Notes: generated by a model not told the origin, from the letters alone. Positions 1 to 8,595 are shown, numbered from the stretch's first letter. The stretch: 64,000 nt of DNA from Limibacterium fermenti (GCF_041902845.1 NZ_CP159486.1:2108001-2172000); one strand, 5' to 3'. Numbers and translations: made by a program.

Positions 1-225
1 CGCGTCGCCGTTCACTTTGGCGAGCATGGCGTCCATCGACGAAGGCGCCACTTCGGTAAACAGCCGCAGGTTGAAGTTCTTGTATCCTTTCGATACGACA
101 TCCCACAAAATTAGAAACAGCGGGATCATCGACAGAAAGGAAAACAGGCATACCAACACGAACATCAGTTTATTCTTTCCCGTGCGATATTTATACGAGG
201 TTTCGGTTGATTGACGGTCCATCAT
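1..225 (-). CDS. pstA: PstA, phosphate ABC transporter permease (N-terminal part, cut by window edge)
   Basis: First 75 codons of a gene that runs off the left edge. The protein begins MMDRQSTETSYKYRTGK, followed by a hydrophobic segment (about residues 20-45), as expected for the first membrane helix of PstA. The ATG at 225 overlaps the pstC stop codon (TGA, 224-222) in an ATGA arrangement, which implies translational coupling. A second in-frame ATG at 222 is also possible. In the family, PstA pairs with PstC to form the membrane channel of the high-affinity phosphate importer. The identification rests mainly on gene order after pstS and pstC, because little of the protein is visible. Confidence 0.8.
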   Translation of the reverse strand, partial: MMDRQSTETSYKYRTGKNKLMFVLVCLFSFLSMIPLFLILWDVVSKGYKNFNLRLFTEVAPSSMDAMLAKVNGDA

Positions 226-1079
226 ACGGCAGCTAATTTTTTCATGACTAATTTCGCGATAAAATTGATGATGGCGGTGATGACAAACAGCAACAAGCCG
301 ATGGCAATCAACGCGCTTAACTTTAATCCGTCGGCTTCCCCGAATTGGTTGGCGATGATACTGGCCATGGTGTTGCCCGTGTCGCGCAATCCCGACGGGA
401 TATTATTGGTGTTGCCGATGAGCATCGTCACCGCCATGGTTTCGCCCAACGCGCGCCCCAATGCCAAAATATACGAGGCCACAATACCCGAACTGGCCAT
501 CGGCAGACTGATATGTTGAATGACTTCTATTTGCGTCGCTCCCAAACTATAGGCGCCTTCCTTCAGGTTGTTGGGCACCATCGACAGGAATTCCGTGCTC
601 AGCGACGAGGCGTAAGGGATAATCATCACGGCCAGCACAATCGACGAGAGGAAGATTCCGAAGCCTTGCGCATTCACGCCCAACTCGATCACCAACGGGC
701 GCAATGTATAAAAGCCCCACAATCCGTACACGATGGAGGGAATACCCGCCAGCAAATCGACCACCGAACTGACGAACGACGAAATCTTTTTCCCTTTGAA
801 ATATTCGCCGTTGAACAGCGCTACCGGCAACGAAAAAGGCACGCACAACAGCAACGCGAAAAAAGAGGTGTAAAGGGTTCCTATTACGAACGAAAAGGCG
901 CCGTATTCTTCGGTGGCCGACCGGGGATCCCACTCGGCATTCGACAGGAAGCCCCACACGCCGTATTCCTGAAAAACGTCCAACGACTTTCCGACGAGGG
1001 CGTAAACGATTCCTGCCGTCAGCAGCAGAATAATGACGGCCGAAGCAAAAAGCAGTATCTTAAATAGTTTATCTTTCAT
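222..1079 (-). CDS. pstC: PstC, phosphate ABC transporter permease
   Basis: A 285-residue inner-membrane permease of the high-affinity phosphate importer, close to the usual PstC length. The start chosen is the ATG at 1079 (MKDKLFKILL), 10 bases after the pstS stop. A longer reading from 1118 would overlap pstS and add an uncharged, non-conserved tail. About six hydrophobic segments are visible, together with a permease EAA-type loop (residues about 185-200, LKEGAYSLGATQIEVIQ) that contacts the PstB ATPase. It lies between pstS and pstA in one tight operon and should share the phosphate-starvation promoter upstream of pstS. Confidence 0.93.
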   Translation of the reverse strand: MKDKLFKILLFASAVIILLLTAGIVYALVGKSLDVFQEYGVWGFLSNAEWDPRSATEEYGAFSFVIGTLYTSFFALLLCVPFSLPVALFNGEYFKGKKISSFVSSVVDLLAGIPSIVYGLWGFYTLRPLVIELGVNAQGFGIFLSSIVLAVMIIPYASSLSTEFLSMVPNNLKEGAYSLGATQIEVIQHISLPMASSGIVASYILALGRALGETMAVTMLIGNTNNIPSGLRDTGNTMASIIANQFGEADGLKLSALIAIGLLLFVITAIINFIAKLVMKKLAAV

Positions 1080-1089
1080 ACTCTCTCGT

Positions 1090-2202
1090 TTAATGAGCGG
1101 TCTGTGCGCCGGCGGCAAGCGAGTCGGAAGGGGCTTTGCCCAACGTCAAGACTTCGTCTCCGTAATGAATCTGATCGATGAGCCGCCGCGTTTTTTCCAA
1201 CGCTTGCTCCGACAAGGGGGCATAGTTGATTTGAGCGGCGATTTTTTGTCCGTCGGGACTCACCACATACCGAAGCAGGTCGATCAATTCGGTCGCTTCA
1301 TCGACTGTCCGCGTTCCGTATTTCTGATCTTTGTACACCAACAGCCACGTGAAGAGGCTTATCGGATAGGCATTGGGATCGGCCGAGTCGATAATAGTCG
1401 CACGCATATCTTCGGGCAATTCGACATTCGCCGCCGCCGAAATCGTTTCCAACCGGGCATCGACATAGTTCCCCGCCTTATTTTTGAGCTTGGCGGTAGG
1501 CAATTTCAGCGTCAACGCATACTCCGACCCGATATACCCGATGGCGCCCTCGGTTTGTTGCACGATGCCCGCTACGCCGGGGTTTCCCTTGGCCGCAATA
1601 CCCGCCTCCCACTTCAGCGATTTGCCCTTGCCCATCTCCTTATCCCATTCGGGACTGACCATGCATAGGTATTCCGAAAAATTGAAGGTGGTTCCGCTGC
1701 CGTCGGAACGGTAAACGGGTGTAATATCCAAACTCGGAAGGACGATGCCGGGGTTTTCCCGCACGAGTCGCGGATCGTTCCACCGGGTAATATTCCCCAT
1801 ATAGATATCCGAAATGAGCTTTCCCGTCAACCGCAAACTATCCACTCCCGTCAGCGTATACGCCATCACCACTCCTCCCATACAAGTGGCCACATGGATC
1901 ACGTCTCCATTCATCGTGCCCTTTTCTTTATCCGTCAGAAACGCATCGCTCGCGCCGAAGTCGACCGAACGGTCGCGCAAGCTGCGTATTCCGCCGCCAC
2001 TGCCGATGGCTCCGTAATTCACGCGCACCCCTTCGGATGCATGCATGTAATCGCGAAAAACAATGTTATAATATGGATAAGGGAAAGTGGCTCCGGCACC
2101 GGAAATCGTTCTACTACCGTTACTGTTGCCATTAGAGTTGGAAGAGTTGTTACAAGAAAGCAAGAGAATGACTACAACTGAAAATAAGATTGTCCTCTTC
2201 AT
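1090..2202 (-). CDS. pstS: PstS, phosphate-binding lipoprotein
   Basis: A 370-residue extracytoplasmic phosphate-binding protein, first gene of the pst operon. The N-terminus MKRTILFSVVVILLLSCNNS is a lipoprotein signal with lipobox LLSC (Cys 16), so it should be anchored in a membrane. The family signature GAGATFPYPYY (about 35-45) and phosphate-loop motifs such as VYRSDGSGTTFNFSEYL (about 163-179) are present. The binding protein delivers phosphate to PstCA, powered by PstB outside this window. The Pho box at 2260-2298 and the TACTTTTG box at 2242-2249 lie directly upstream. Confidence 0.95.
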   Translation of the reverse strand: MKRTILFSVVVILLLSCNNSSNSNGNSNGSRTISGAGATFPYPYYNIVFRDYMHASEGVRVNYGAIGSGGGIRSLRDRSVDFGASDAFLTDKEKGTMNGDVIHVATCMGGVVMAYTLTGVDSLRLTGKLISDIYMGNITRWNDPRLVRENPGIVLPSLDITPVYRSDGSGTTFNFSEYLCMVSPEWDKEMGKGKSLKWEAGIAAKGNPGVAGIVQQTEGAIGYIGSEYALTLKLPTAKLKNKAGNYVDARLETISAAANVELPEDMRATIIDSADPNAYPISLFTWLLVYKDQKYGTRTVDEATELIDLLRYVVSPDGQKIAAQINYAPLSEQALEKTRRLIDQIHYGDEVLTLGKAPSDSLAAGAQTAH

Positions 2203-2241
2203 TAATAATAAGCTTAATATCTTTCTTTTTCAAATTCACTA

Positions 2242-2249
2242 CAAAAGTA
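2242..2249 (-). promoter_or_regulatory. Promoter -7 box of the pst operon
   Basis: Read on the minus strand the site is TACTTTTG, a perfect match to the Bacteroidota -7 consensus TAnnTTTG, 40 bases before the pstS start. No good -33 TTTG stands at the usual 19-21 bp spacing. The Pho box takes that place, which fits an activator-dependent promoter. Confidence 0.7.
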
Positions 2250-2259
2250 CAATACTTAT

Positions 2260-2298
2260 ATGACAAGCTTGTTACAATTTTATTACATTTTTGTTACA
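2260..2298 (-). promoter_or_regulatory. Pho box: four direct repeats at exact 11-bp spacing
   Basis: On the minus strand four hexamers follow one another at exactly 11 bp: TGTAAC (2298-2293), TGTAAT (2287-2282), TGTAAC (2276-2271) and TGTCAT (2265-2260). The last equals the core of the enterobacterial Pho box half-site, and 11-bp spacing is the hallmark of PhoB/PhoP binding. The array ends 10 bp before the -7 box of pstS, the position of a class II activator site. The inference is PhoB-type activation under phosphate limitation. Confidence 0.75.
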
Positions 2299-2352
2299 TT
2301 TTCATCCTTGCCGAAGGCGCCGCTCGAAACCCCTTCCGATGAGACGTTTAAA

Positions 2353-2385
2353 CAAAAAAAATCGCCCGGAGCACTTACCGGACGA
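2353..2385 (-). terminator. Rho-independent terminator of folD
   Basis: Read on minus, an 8-bp stem TCGTCCGG/CCGGGCGA (one G-U pair, loop of eight) is followed by eight T. The stem begins inside the last codons of folD and includes its stop codon. Confidence 0.8.
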
Positions 2386-3268
2386 ATGAGGCATATATTT
2401 CTTTCTTACCTGCGAGCAAGGTATTCTTCAGTAGCGATACGATAGTCATCGGCCCCACGCCACCCGGCACAGGGGTGATATACGAGCACTTGGGGGCGAC
2501 TTCGTCGAAGGCCACATCGCCGGTCAACTTAAAGCCCGACTTGGTCTTGCTCGACGGTACGCGCGTCGTTCCCACATCAATCACCACCGCACCCTCTTTC
2601 ACCATATCGCCTTTCAAAAACTCCGGAACGCCCAAGGCCGCGATAATAATATCGGCCTGAAGGCAAATATCCTTGATATTTTTCGTGCGGCTGTGGCAAA
2701 CCGTTACCGTACAATCGCCGGGATATGATTTTTGCATCATCAGCAACGACATCGGTTTGCCGACAATATTACTTCGTCCGAGAACGACACAATGCGCTCC
2801 CCTCGTTTCGATTTCGTACCGCTTCAGCAGTTCCAGAATGCCCGAAGGGGTGGCCGATAGAAAGCAAGGCAAGCCCAACGCCATACGCCCCACATTCACC
2901 GGATGGAAGCCGTCGACATCCTTCCGGTAATCGATCGCCTCCGTGATTTTGCTCTCCGGAATGTGACCGGGCAGCGGAAGTTGTACGATAAAACCGTCCA
3001 CATCGTCATCCGCATTCAGCCGTTCCACACACGCCAGCAATTCCGTTTCCGTCACATCATCTTCATAACGGATAAGAGTCGATTTAAACCCCACTTGTTC
3101 GCAGGCTTTCACCTTATTAGCCACATACGTTTCGCTTCCGCCGTCGTGGCCGACCAACACCGCCGCCAAATGAGGCGTCTTGCCCCCGGCGGCTTTTATT
3201 CGAGCGACCTCTCCGGCAATTTCCTGTTTTACTTGCGCCGCGATGGCTTTCCCATCAATGATTTGCAT
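2375..3268 (-). CDS. folD: FolD, methylene-THF dehydrogenase/cyclohydrolase
   Basis: A 297-residue bifunctional enzyme that oxidises 5,10-methylene-THF with NADP and hydrolyses the product to 10-formyl-THF, for purine and formyl-Met-tRNA synthesis in the cytosol. The catalytic Y48-x3-K52 pair (ETYVANKVKAC), the DVDGFHPVN motif (about 118), the nucleotide-binding loop GRSNIVGKPMS (about 165-175) and the C-terminal PVPGGVGPMT signature are all visible. The length is normal. It is followed by its own terminator. A heptamer repeat array fills the gap between ffh and folD. Confidence 0.96.
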   Translation of the reverse strand: MQIIDGKAIAAQVKQEIAGEVARIKAAGGKTPHLAAVLVGHDGGSETYVANKVKACEQVGFKSTLIRYEDDVTETELLACVERLNADDDVDGFIVQLPLPGHIPESKITEAIDYRKDVDGFHPVNVGRMALGLPCFLSATPSGILELLKRYEIETRGAHCVVLGRSNIVGKPMSLLMMQKSYPGDCTVTVCHSRTKNIKDICLQADIIIAALGVPEFLKGDMVKEGAVVIDVGTTRVPSSKTKSGFKLTGDVAFDEVAPKCSYITPVPGGVGPMTIVSLLKNTLLAGKKEIYASFVR

Positions 3269-3288
3269 CTTATAATCGATTTTTTAAT

Positions 3289-3323
3289 CAATTCGTAATT
3301 TGTAATTTGTAATTTGTAATTTT
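3289..3323. repeat. Heptamer array (TAATTYG)
   Basis: About five copies of a 7-bp unit TAATTYG, read on plus, in the gap between ffh and folD. Same family as the arrays at 5481, 6063, 9478, 45141 and 47094. Confidence 0.75.
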
Positions 3324-3326
3324 ATC

Positions 3327-4649
3327 TTACCGTCTTTTCATGTTCCGCATCATAGCTTTGCCTCCGCCCGACATGGCGCGCATCATCTTGCGCATCTCGT
3401 CGAACTGCTTCAAGAGCTTATTGACTTCCGACACGCTCGTACCGCTACCGGCGGCGATACGTGAGCGGCGGCTGCCGTTTAAAATCTCCGGGTTCGTGCG
3501 CTCGGAGGGCGTCATCGACCGGATGATCGCTTCGATTCCTTTAAAGGCGTCATCGTCGATATCCAAATCCTTGATTTGCTTTCCTACGCCGGGAATCATC
3601 GAGGCGAGGTCTTTCAGGTTCCCCATCTTCTTTATCTGTTGGATTTGGCCGATGAAGTCGTTGAAATCGAACTGGTTTTTAGCAATCTTCTTCTGAAGTT
3701 TACGGGCCTCTTCTTCGTCGTATTGCTCTTGGGCTTTTTCCACCAGCGAAACGATATCGCCCATGCCCAAAATACGGTCGGCCATACGTTCGGGATGGAA
3801 CACGTCGACGGCATCGAGCTTTTCGCCCGTACCCACAAACTTAATCGGTTTATCGACCACCGAACGAATCGAAAGCGCCGCCCCGCCACGGGTATCCCCG
3901 TCGAGCTTGGTCAGCACCACGCCGTCGAAATTCAGCCGGTCGTTAAATTCTTTCGCCGTATTTACCGCATCTTGTCCCGTCATGGCATCGACCACGAACA
4001 GGATTTCCTCCGGATCGACCGCTTTCTTGATGGCCGATATTTCGTTCATCATCGCTTCGTCGATCGCTAAACGGCCGGCCGTGTCGATAATCACCAAATC
4101 CTTTCCGTGCTGACGGGCGTATTGGAGGGCATTTTGTGCGATCTTTACGGGATTCTTGTTCTCTTCTTCGCTGTAAACGCTCACGCCGATTTGCTCGCCC
4201 AGAATCTTCAACTGTTCGATAGCCGCGGGACGATATACGTCGCCGGCGACCAACAGCGGGTTCTTGCCGCGTTTCGTTTTCAGCATATTGGCCAGCTTGC
4301 CGGAGAAGGTGGTCTTACCCGACCCCTGTAAACCGGACATGAGGATAACCGCCGGATTGCCTTTGATGTTGATGTCGGTCGCCGTGCCGCCCATCAGCGT
4401 GGCCAGTTCGTCATGAACGATCTTCACCATCAACTGTTGCGGTTTCACGGCGGTAAGCACGTTTTGCCCCAAAGCCTTTTGCTTAACCGTTTCGGTAAAC
4501 TCTTTCGCCGTCTTATAATTGACGTCGGCATCGAGCAACGCCCTACGAACTTCCTTCAACGTTTCGGCAACGTTGATCTCGGTGATTTTTCCTTCACCTT
4601 TTAATATTTTAAACGACCTTTCCAGCCTGTCACTTAAATTTTCAAACAT
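3327..4649 (-). CDS. ffh: Ffh, signal recognition particle GTPase
   Basis: A 440-residue SRP54-type protein that binds 4.5S RNA and signal sequences and targets nascent membrane proteins to FtsY. The start chosen is MFENLSDRL at 4649. An upstream in-frame ATG (4727) would add 26 residues unlike any Ffh. An N domain precedes the G domain with GLQGSGKTT (106-114), DTAGR and TKLDGDTRGG. The methionine-rich M domain ends in MMRAMSGGGKAMMRNMKRR, as expected for RNA and signal-peptide binding. Family length is normal and no defect is visible. Confidence 0.96.
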   Translation of the reverse strand: MFENLSDRLERSFKILKGEGKITEINVAETLKEVRRALLDADVNYKTAKEFTETVKQKALGQNVLTAVKPQQLMVKIVHDELATLMGGTATDINIKGNPAVILMSGLQGSGKTTFSGKLANMLKTKRGKNPLLVAGDVYRPAAIEQLKILGEQIGVSVYSEEENKNPVKIAQNALQYARQHGKDLVIIDTAGRLAIDEAMMNEISAIKKAVDPEEILFVVDAMTGQDAVNTAKEFNDRLNFDGVVLTKLDGDTRGGAALSIRSVVDKPIKFVGTGEKLDAVDVFHPERMADRILGMGDIVSLVEKAQEQYDEEEARKLQKKIAKNQFDFNDFIGQIQQIKKMGNLKDLASMIPGVGKQIKDLDIDDDAFKGIEAIIRSMTPSERTNPEILNGSRRSRIAAGSGTSVSEVNKLLKQFDEMRKMMRAMSGGGKAMMRNMKRR

Positions 4650-4728
4650 ATCTTTTGCGTGTGTCTTTTGAATTGGGTTACAAAGATAATAAAAATGTAA
4701 TTGATGTACTAATTGGCAAATTAGCAAA

Positions 4729-5421
4729 TTATTTAATTAGCAACGCTTGAGCAATTGCCTTCTCAACGATAGGCGCCATGATGGCGTAACCCTCTTTGTT
4801 GGGATGAACGCCATCAGGCGAAAGGCTTTCAGGCAAGCCGTTGCGTTCGTCCGCCATAGCCGGAAAGAAATCGCAATAAACGGCGCCGTGCGTACGAGCA
4901 TATTCCTTCATGCGACGGTTGAGTTCGATGATCTTCGGCGCCGGTTCGAGTCCGGGGCGCCAGGGATAGTCGTACACCGGAAGCACCGAACACAGCACCA
5001 CTTGGATGCCGCGCAGTTGCGCCAACTCGGTCATCGAACGGAGATTATCTTCAATCATATCCAGCGACGAAGGGCCGGTATTCCCGGCAATGTCGTTCGT
5101 GCCGGCAAGGATGACCACCACCTTCGGATATAACTTAATCACATCCTGACGGAAACGCAACAGCATCTGCGGCGTGGTCTGTCCGCCGATGCCTCGGTTA
5201 ATATACGAACGGCCTTCAAAAAATTCGGGAACGATATTGATCCATCCTTCGGTGATGGAATTTCCCATAAACACGACACGATCTTCATTCGTCCGGGGCA
5301 TGCCGATCGTGGCGTTGTCAGCCCGGAAACGTTCCAAATTCGCCCAATCCTGAGCTTCAAGTTCCATACCTATGCACATAAGCATTAATACGAAAATAAA
5401 TGTTGTTTTTACCTGTTTCAT
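4729..5421 (-). CDS. Secreted SGNH/GDSL-family hydrolase
   Basis: A 230-residue exported esterase-like protein. An N-terminal signal peptide (residues 1-24, ending ELEAQD) is followed by the SGNH blocks: GNSITEGW with nucleophile Ser 55, the oxyanion Gly in GIGGQTTPQ (about 75), GTND (about 108-111) and the C-terminal DGVH (Asp 203, His 206). The family includes carbohydrate acetyl-esterases and acyl-glycerol hydrolases. The substrate cannot be read from the sequence; removal of acetyl groups from host or wall glycans is only a guess. It stands alone between heptamer-filled gaps. Confidence 0.88.
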   Translation of the reverse strand: MKQVKTTFIFVLMLMCIGMELEAQDWANLERFRADNATIGMPRTNEDRVVFMGNSITEGWINIVPEFFEGRSYINRGIGGQTTPQMLLRFRQDVIKLYPKVVVILAGTNDIAGNTGPSSLDMIEDNLRSMTELAQLRGIQVVLCSVLPVYDYPWRPGLEPAPKIIELNRRMKEYARTHGAVYCDFFPAMADERNGLPESLSPDGVHPNKEGYAIMAPIVEKAIAQALLIK

Positions 5422-5436
5422 TGTTCAATATAATAT

Positions 5437-5540
5437 TATGTCTAAAGTCTAAAGTCTTATGTCCCCGGTCACCCGGTCTCGTAATTCATAATTCATCCCT
5501 CATAATTCATAATTCATAATTCATAATTCATAATTCATCC
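5437..5540. repeat. Heptamer arrays (GTCTAAA and TAATTCA)
   Basis: Two adjacent short arrays upstream of the SGNH hydrolase: about three units of AGTCTAA (5437-5458), then about seven of TAATTCA (5481-5540) interrupted by TCCC. Confidence 0.65.
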
Positions 5541-5542
5541 CT

Positions 5543-6040
5543 TCAGACGATTTCGGCGAAATCCGCCAAATGCTCATCGACAAAGCGGGCAATAGCCGAG
5601 GTTTCTTCCTCCTCTATCAGAAAGAACTCCTCTTCCAAGTCGTCGAACTGTTCAAACTCGACATACATTTCCATAAACTGCTCATCGGTCGTTTCGCGTT
5701 CCAATTCAGCACGGTGCTTATCATAAATCTCCTTGGCTTTATACAACAATTTCGAGAGTTTAGCCGCTCCGAAAAGGCGCCAAGCCTTCGCCGTGGGATT
5801 ATCGAAGAGATACGATCCGTATCCGTTTTGGATGAGCTGCACGAAGCCCCCTTCGTTGATCTCCCCCTGAAAGAAACGGTGCGCGAGCAACGCATGCTGA
5901 TACCCGTTGAGCTTTTCCATGTTCGAAGCATTCAAATCATTGTCGACCGCTTCGAGATACGCATCGGTAAAGGTTCTCAGGAACTCGTCCATCCCCTTCT
6001 CCGCCGCGTCGATAATTGTTTGTTCCGGAATAAGGATCAT
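5543..6040 (-). CDS. DUF4375 (DMP19-like) protein
   Basis: A 165-residue acidic, mostly helical cytosolic protein without signal peptide or membrane segment. The central stretch HALLAHRFFQGEINEGGFVQLIQNGYG (about 49-76) and the following AKAWRLFGA match the family annotated as DUF4375/DMP19 C-terminal domain, which has no established biochemical role in bacteria. The C-terminal third is very rich in Glu and Asp. It is preceded and followed by heptamer arrays, so it is probably transcribed on its own. Confidence 0.75.
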   Translation of the reverse strand: MILIPEQTIIDAAEKGMDEFLRTFTDAYLEAVDNDLNASNMEKLNGYQHALLAHRFFQGEINEGGFVQLIQNGYGSYLFDNPTAKAWRLFGAAKLSKLLYKAKEIYDKHRAELERETTDEQFMEMYVEFEQFDDLEEEFFLIEEEETSAIARFVDEHLADFAEIV

Positions 6041-6062
6041 AATTCAAAATTCAATGATTCTA

Positions 6063-6111
6063 AAATTCGTAATTTGTAATTCGTAATTCGTAATTTGTAA
6101 TTTGTAATTTC
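6063..6111. repeat. Heptamer array (TAATTYG)
   Basis: About six TAATTYG units on plus, filling the gap between ettA and the DUF4375 gene. Confidence 0.75.
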
Positions 6112-7789
6112 ACAGTTTTCTATACCTCACCCGCTTCGGCTCCACGTTGCCGAGACGCTGCTTCTTGTTCTCTTCGTAATCAGTATACGAACCTTCGAAG
6201 TAAAACACGCGCGAGTCACCCTCAAAGGCAAGGATATGCGTACAAATACGGTCGAGGAACCAACGGTCGTGCGAGATGACCACCGCGCATCCGGCAAAAT
6301 TTTCCAGCCCCTCCTCCAATGCGCGGAGGGTATTTACGTCGATATCGTTAGTGGGTTCGTCGAGTAATAACACATTCGCGCCCGCCTTTAACGTAAGCGC
6401 CAAGTGAAGGCGGTTACGCTCCCCGCCGGACAATACGCCGCAGAGCTTCTCCTGATCGGCACCCGTAAAATTAAACCGCGACAGGTAAGCCCGTGCATTG
6501 ACTTCCTTGCCGCCGATGCGAATCAATTCCGTACCGCCCGACACAACCTGATAAACCGTTTTTTCCGGGTCGATGGCTTTATGCGCCTGATCGACATAGG
6601 CCGTGACGACCGTCTCGCCGACTTCGAAATGCCCTTTATCGGCCTTTTCCAGTCCTTGAATCAACCGGAACAAGGTGGTTTTACCCGCGCCGTTCGGCCC
6701 GATGACTCCCACGATGCCGTTGGGGGGAAGCGTAAAGTCCAGATTGTCGAACAACAACTTGTCGCCATATGCTTTGGCTACGCCGTGCGCCTCAATGACC
6801 TTGTTTCCGAGCCGCGGCCCGTTGGGAATAAATATCTCGAGTTTTTCCTCGCGTTCTTTTTGATCTTGGTTCAACAATTGCTCGTAAGAATTCAAACGCG
6901 CCTTTCCTTTCGCATGACGGGCCTTGGGCGCCAAATTTATCCACTCGAGCTCGCGCTCCAACGTTTTGCGGCGTTTGCTGGCCTGCTTCTCTTCCATCTC
7001 CATGCGTTTGGTCTTTTGTTCGAGCCACGAAGTATAGTTTCCTTTCCAGGGAATACCTTCGCCACGGTCGAGCTCGAGGATCCAACCGGCTACGTGATCG
7101 AGGAAGTAACGGTCGTGCGTGATACAAATAACCGTTCCTTTATATTGTTGCAAATGTTGTTCCAGCCAATCGATCGATTCGGCGTCCAAATGGTTCGTGG
7201 GTTCATCGAGCAGCAGCACATCCGGCTCCTGCAACAGAAGGCGGCACAATGCCACCCGGCGACGTTCCCCTCCCGAAAGTTCGCGTACGGGCTGGTCTTC
7301 GGGCGGACAACGCAAAGCGTCCATCGCCCGTTCCAAGCGGTTGTCGATGTTCCAGGCGTCGCAGGCATCGAGTTTATCCTGCAACTCCGCCTGACGGGAA
7401 AACAAGCCGTTCATCTTATCCTCGTCTTCGTAATATTCAGGCAATCCGAATTTCAGATTGATATCTTCGTATTCGGCCAACAAGTCCATCACCGGCTGCA
7501 CCCCTTGGCGCACGACATCGATGGCGGTCATGTCGGGATCGAGTTTCGGATCCTGTTCAAGATAGCCGACCGAAAAACTCTTATCGGAAACGACATCTCC
7601 CTGATATTCTTTTTCTATTCCGGCAATGATTTTCAACAGGGTCGATTTTCCCGAGCCGTTCAGCCCGATGATACCGATCTTAGCGCCGTAGTAAAACGAC
7701 AGATAGATATCCTTAAGTACTTGCTTATGCGGAGGAAACGTTTTATTAACCCCCACCATGGAAAAAATAATCTTTTTATCGTCGGACAT
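6110..7789 (-). CDS. ettA: EttA, energy-dependent translational throttle ABC-F protein
   Basis: A 559-residue ABC-F ATPase with two nucleotide-binding domains and no membrane helices. Walker A motifs are GLNGSGKST (42-50) and GPNGAGKTT (about 352-360). Signature motifs are LSGGERRRVALCRLL and LSGGERNRLHLALTL, and both DEPTN Walker B motifs are present. The charged inter-domain linker is the tRNA-interaction motif of the family. Length and the start MSDDKKIIFSMVGVNKTFPP match EttA, which binds the ribosomal E site and links translation initiation to ATP level. It is antisense to no other real gene. Confidence 0.94.
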   Translation of the reverse strand: MSDDKKIIFSMVGVNKTFPPHKQVLKDIYLSFYYGAKIGIIGLNGSGKSTLLKIIAGIEKEYQGDVVSDKSFSVGYLEQDPKLDPDMTAIDVVRQGVQPVMDLLAEYEDINLKFGLPEYYEDEDKMNGLFSRQAELQDKLDACDAWNIDNRLERAMDALRCPPEDQPVRELSGGERRRVALCRLLLQEPDVLLLDEPTNHLDAESIDWLEQHLQQYKGTVICITHDRYFLDHVAGWILELDRGEGIPWKGNYTSWLEQKTKRMEMEEKQASKRRKTLERELEWINLAPKARHAKGKARLNSYEQLLNQDQKEREEKLEIFIPNGPRLGNKVIEAHGVAKAYGDKLLFDNLDFTLPPNGIVGVIGPNGAGKTTLFRLIQGLEKADKGHFEVGETVVTAYVDQAHKAIDPEKTVYQVVSGGTELIRIGGKEVNARAYLSRFNFTGADQEKLCGVLSGGERNRLHLALTLKAGANVLLLDEPTNDIDVNTLRALEEGLENFAGCAVVISHDRWFLDRICTHILAFEGDSRVFYFEGSYTDYEENKKQRLGNVEPKRVRYRKL

Positions 7790-7800
7790 ATTTCTTTTTA

Positions 7801-7856
7801 ATTAGCAAAATTAATTAGCATATTAGCATATTAGCATATTGGTAAATTAGCATATC
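7801..7856. repeat. ATTAGCAT-type octamer repeat
   Basis: Imperfect tandem units of TTAGCATA (8 bp) upstream of ettA. They are followed to about 7900 by irregular TCAATC words (CATCAATCTTTATTCAATCTA). The rest of the gap up to the antitoxin promoter shows nothing recognisable. Confidence 0.6.
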
Positions 7857-8010
7857 AATCCCCATCAATCTTTATTCAATCTACTTCAATCTCAACGGGC
7901 ATGCAAAGATACGTCAATTTGTGCAATTTAGAAAGTATACGGGTAAGCGTACATTCACGTTAGAGGCATCAATACAATTCATAAAAGTTTAATTATCCGC
8001 ATTAAATAGT

Positions 8011-8018
8011 TATATTTG
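8011..8018 (+). promoter_or_regulatory. Promoter -7 box of the antitoxin gene
   Basis: TATATTTG, a match to TAnnTTTG, 37 bases before the antitoxin start. No convincing -33 element is visible. Confidence 0.55.
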
Positions 8019-8054
8019 CACGTACTAATTATATAAACAATTTATATAAACAAT

Positions 8055-8300
8055 ATGGAGGCTAAACTAACATTGAAATTAAACGAGAAGGTTATTAAGC
8101 GCGCAAAGGCATATGCCGCAAATAGAAAAATAACCTTATCGAAATTGATTGAAAACTATCTCGACAGCTTAACGCAAGAGCAAATCGACAAATGGAAAAT
8201 ATCTCCTTTTGTAAAAAGTATTTCTACCGGAAAAAGTATACCTGAAGATTATGATTACAAAAAAGATTATATAAATTTTTTGGACAAAAAATATGAGTAA
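8055..8300 (+). CDS. Antitoxin, ribbon-helix-helix type (DUF6364-like)
   Basis: An 81-residue protein whose N-terminus (EAKLTLKLNEKVIKRAKAYA) and following helix (ITLSKLIENYLDSL) have the ribbon-helix-helix pattern of type II antitoxins that bind DNA as dimers. Its C-terminal tail (WKISPFVKSISTGKSIPEDY) is typical of antitoxins partnered with PIN-domain toxins and would wrap the toxin. It stands 3 bases before the broken PIN gene, the usual antitoxin-toxin order. It appears intact although its partner is not. Confidence 0.85.
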   Translation: MEAKLTLKLNEKVIKRAKAYAANRKITLSKLIENYLDSLTQEQIDKWKISPFVKSISTGKSIPEDYDYKKDYINFLDKKYE

Positions 8301-8303
8301 CCC

Positions 8304-8560
8304 ATGCAGAAACTGTTTTTTGACACGAACATTGTGATCGATTTTCTAAATGAAGTGGTGGATAAAGCAATAAACTCCAACTTTAAAGATTTTGAAGACG
8401 CCTTACAATATTTATAGTGCCATCGCAAGTGGATGCGATCTAATTATTACCCGAAACGAAAAGGATTTTAAAGATGCTTTAATTCCTGTATTTTAAAGAT
8501 GCTTTAATTCCTGTGTTAAATAGCGAAAACTACCTCAAATTATTGAAACAATATTTGTGA
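8304..8560 (+). pseudogene. PIN-domain toxin remnant
   Basis: The gene starts MQKLFFDTNIVIDFLNE, the PIN ribonuclease N-terminus with its first metal-binding Asp. The middle of the domain is missing. It resumes at NSNFKDFEDALQY, where one extra base in TATTTATAG (about 8409-8417) causes a frameshift and stop. The correct C-terminal PIN sequence (SAIASGCDLIITRNEKDFKDALIPV) follows in another frame, then a perfect 25-bp tandem duplication (8465-8489 and 8490-8514) shifts frame again. The last piece, NSENYLKLLKQYL, ends at 8560. At least three lesions exist: an internal deletion, a 1-bp insertion and a duplication. No active toxin can be made. Confidence 0.85.
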
Positions 8561-8595
8561 TAGCCTAAGTTGATCGAACGAGCCGATTCTTTCTT

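Noticed and set aside
345..1067. Open frame of 240 codons on plus opposite pstC
   Set aside because: Antisense shadow of pstC, rich in Arg, Gln and His. Same for the long plus-strand frames opposite ettA (6404-7801) and ffh (3576-4070).
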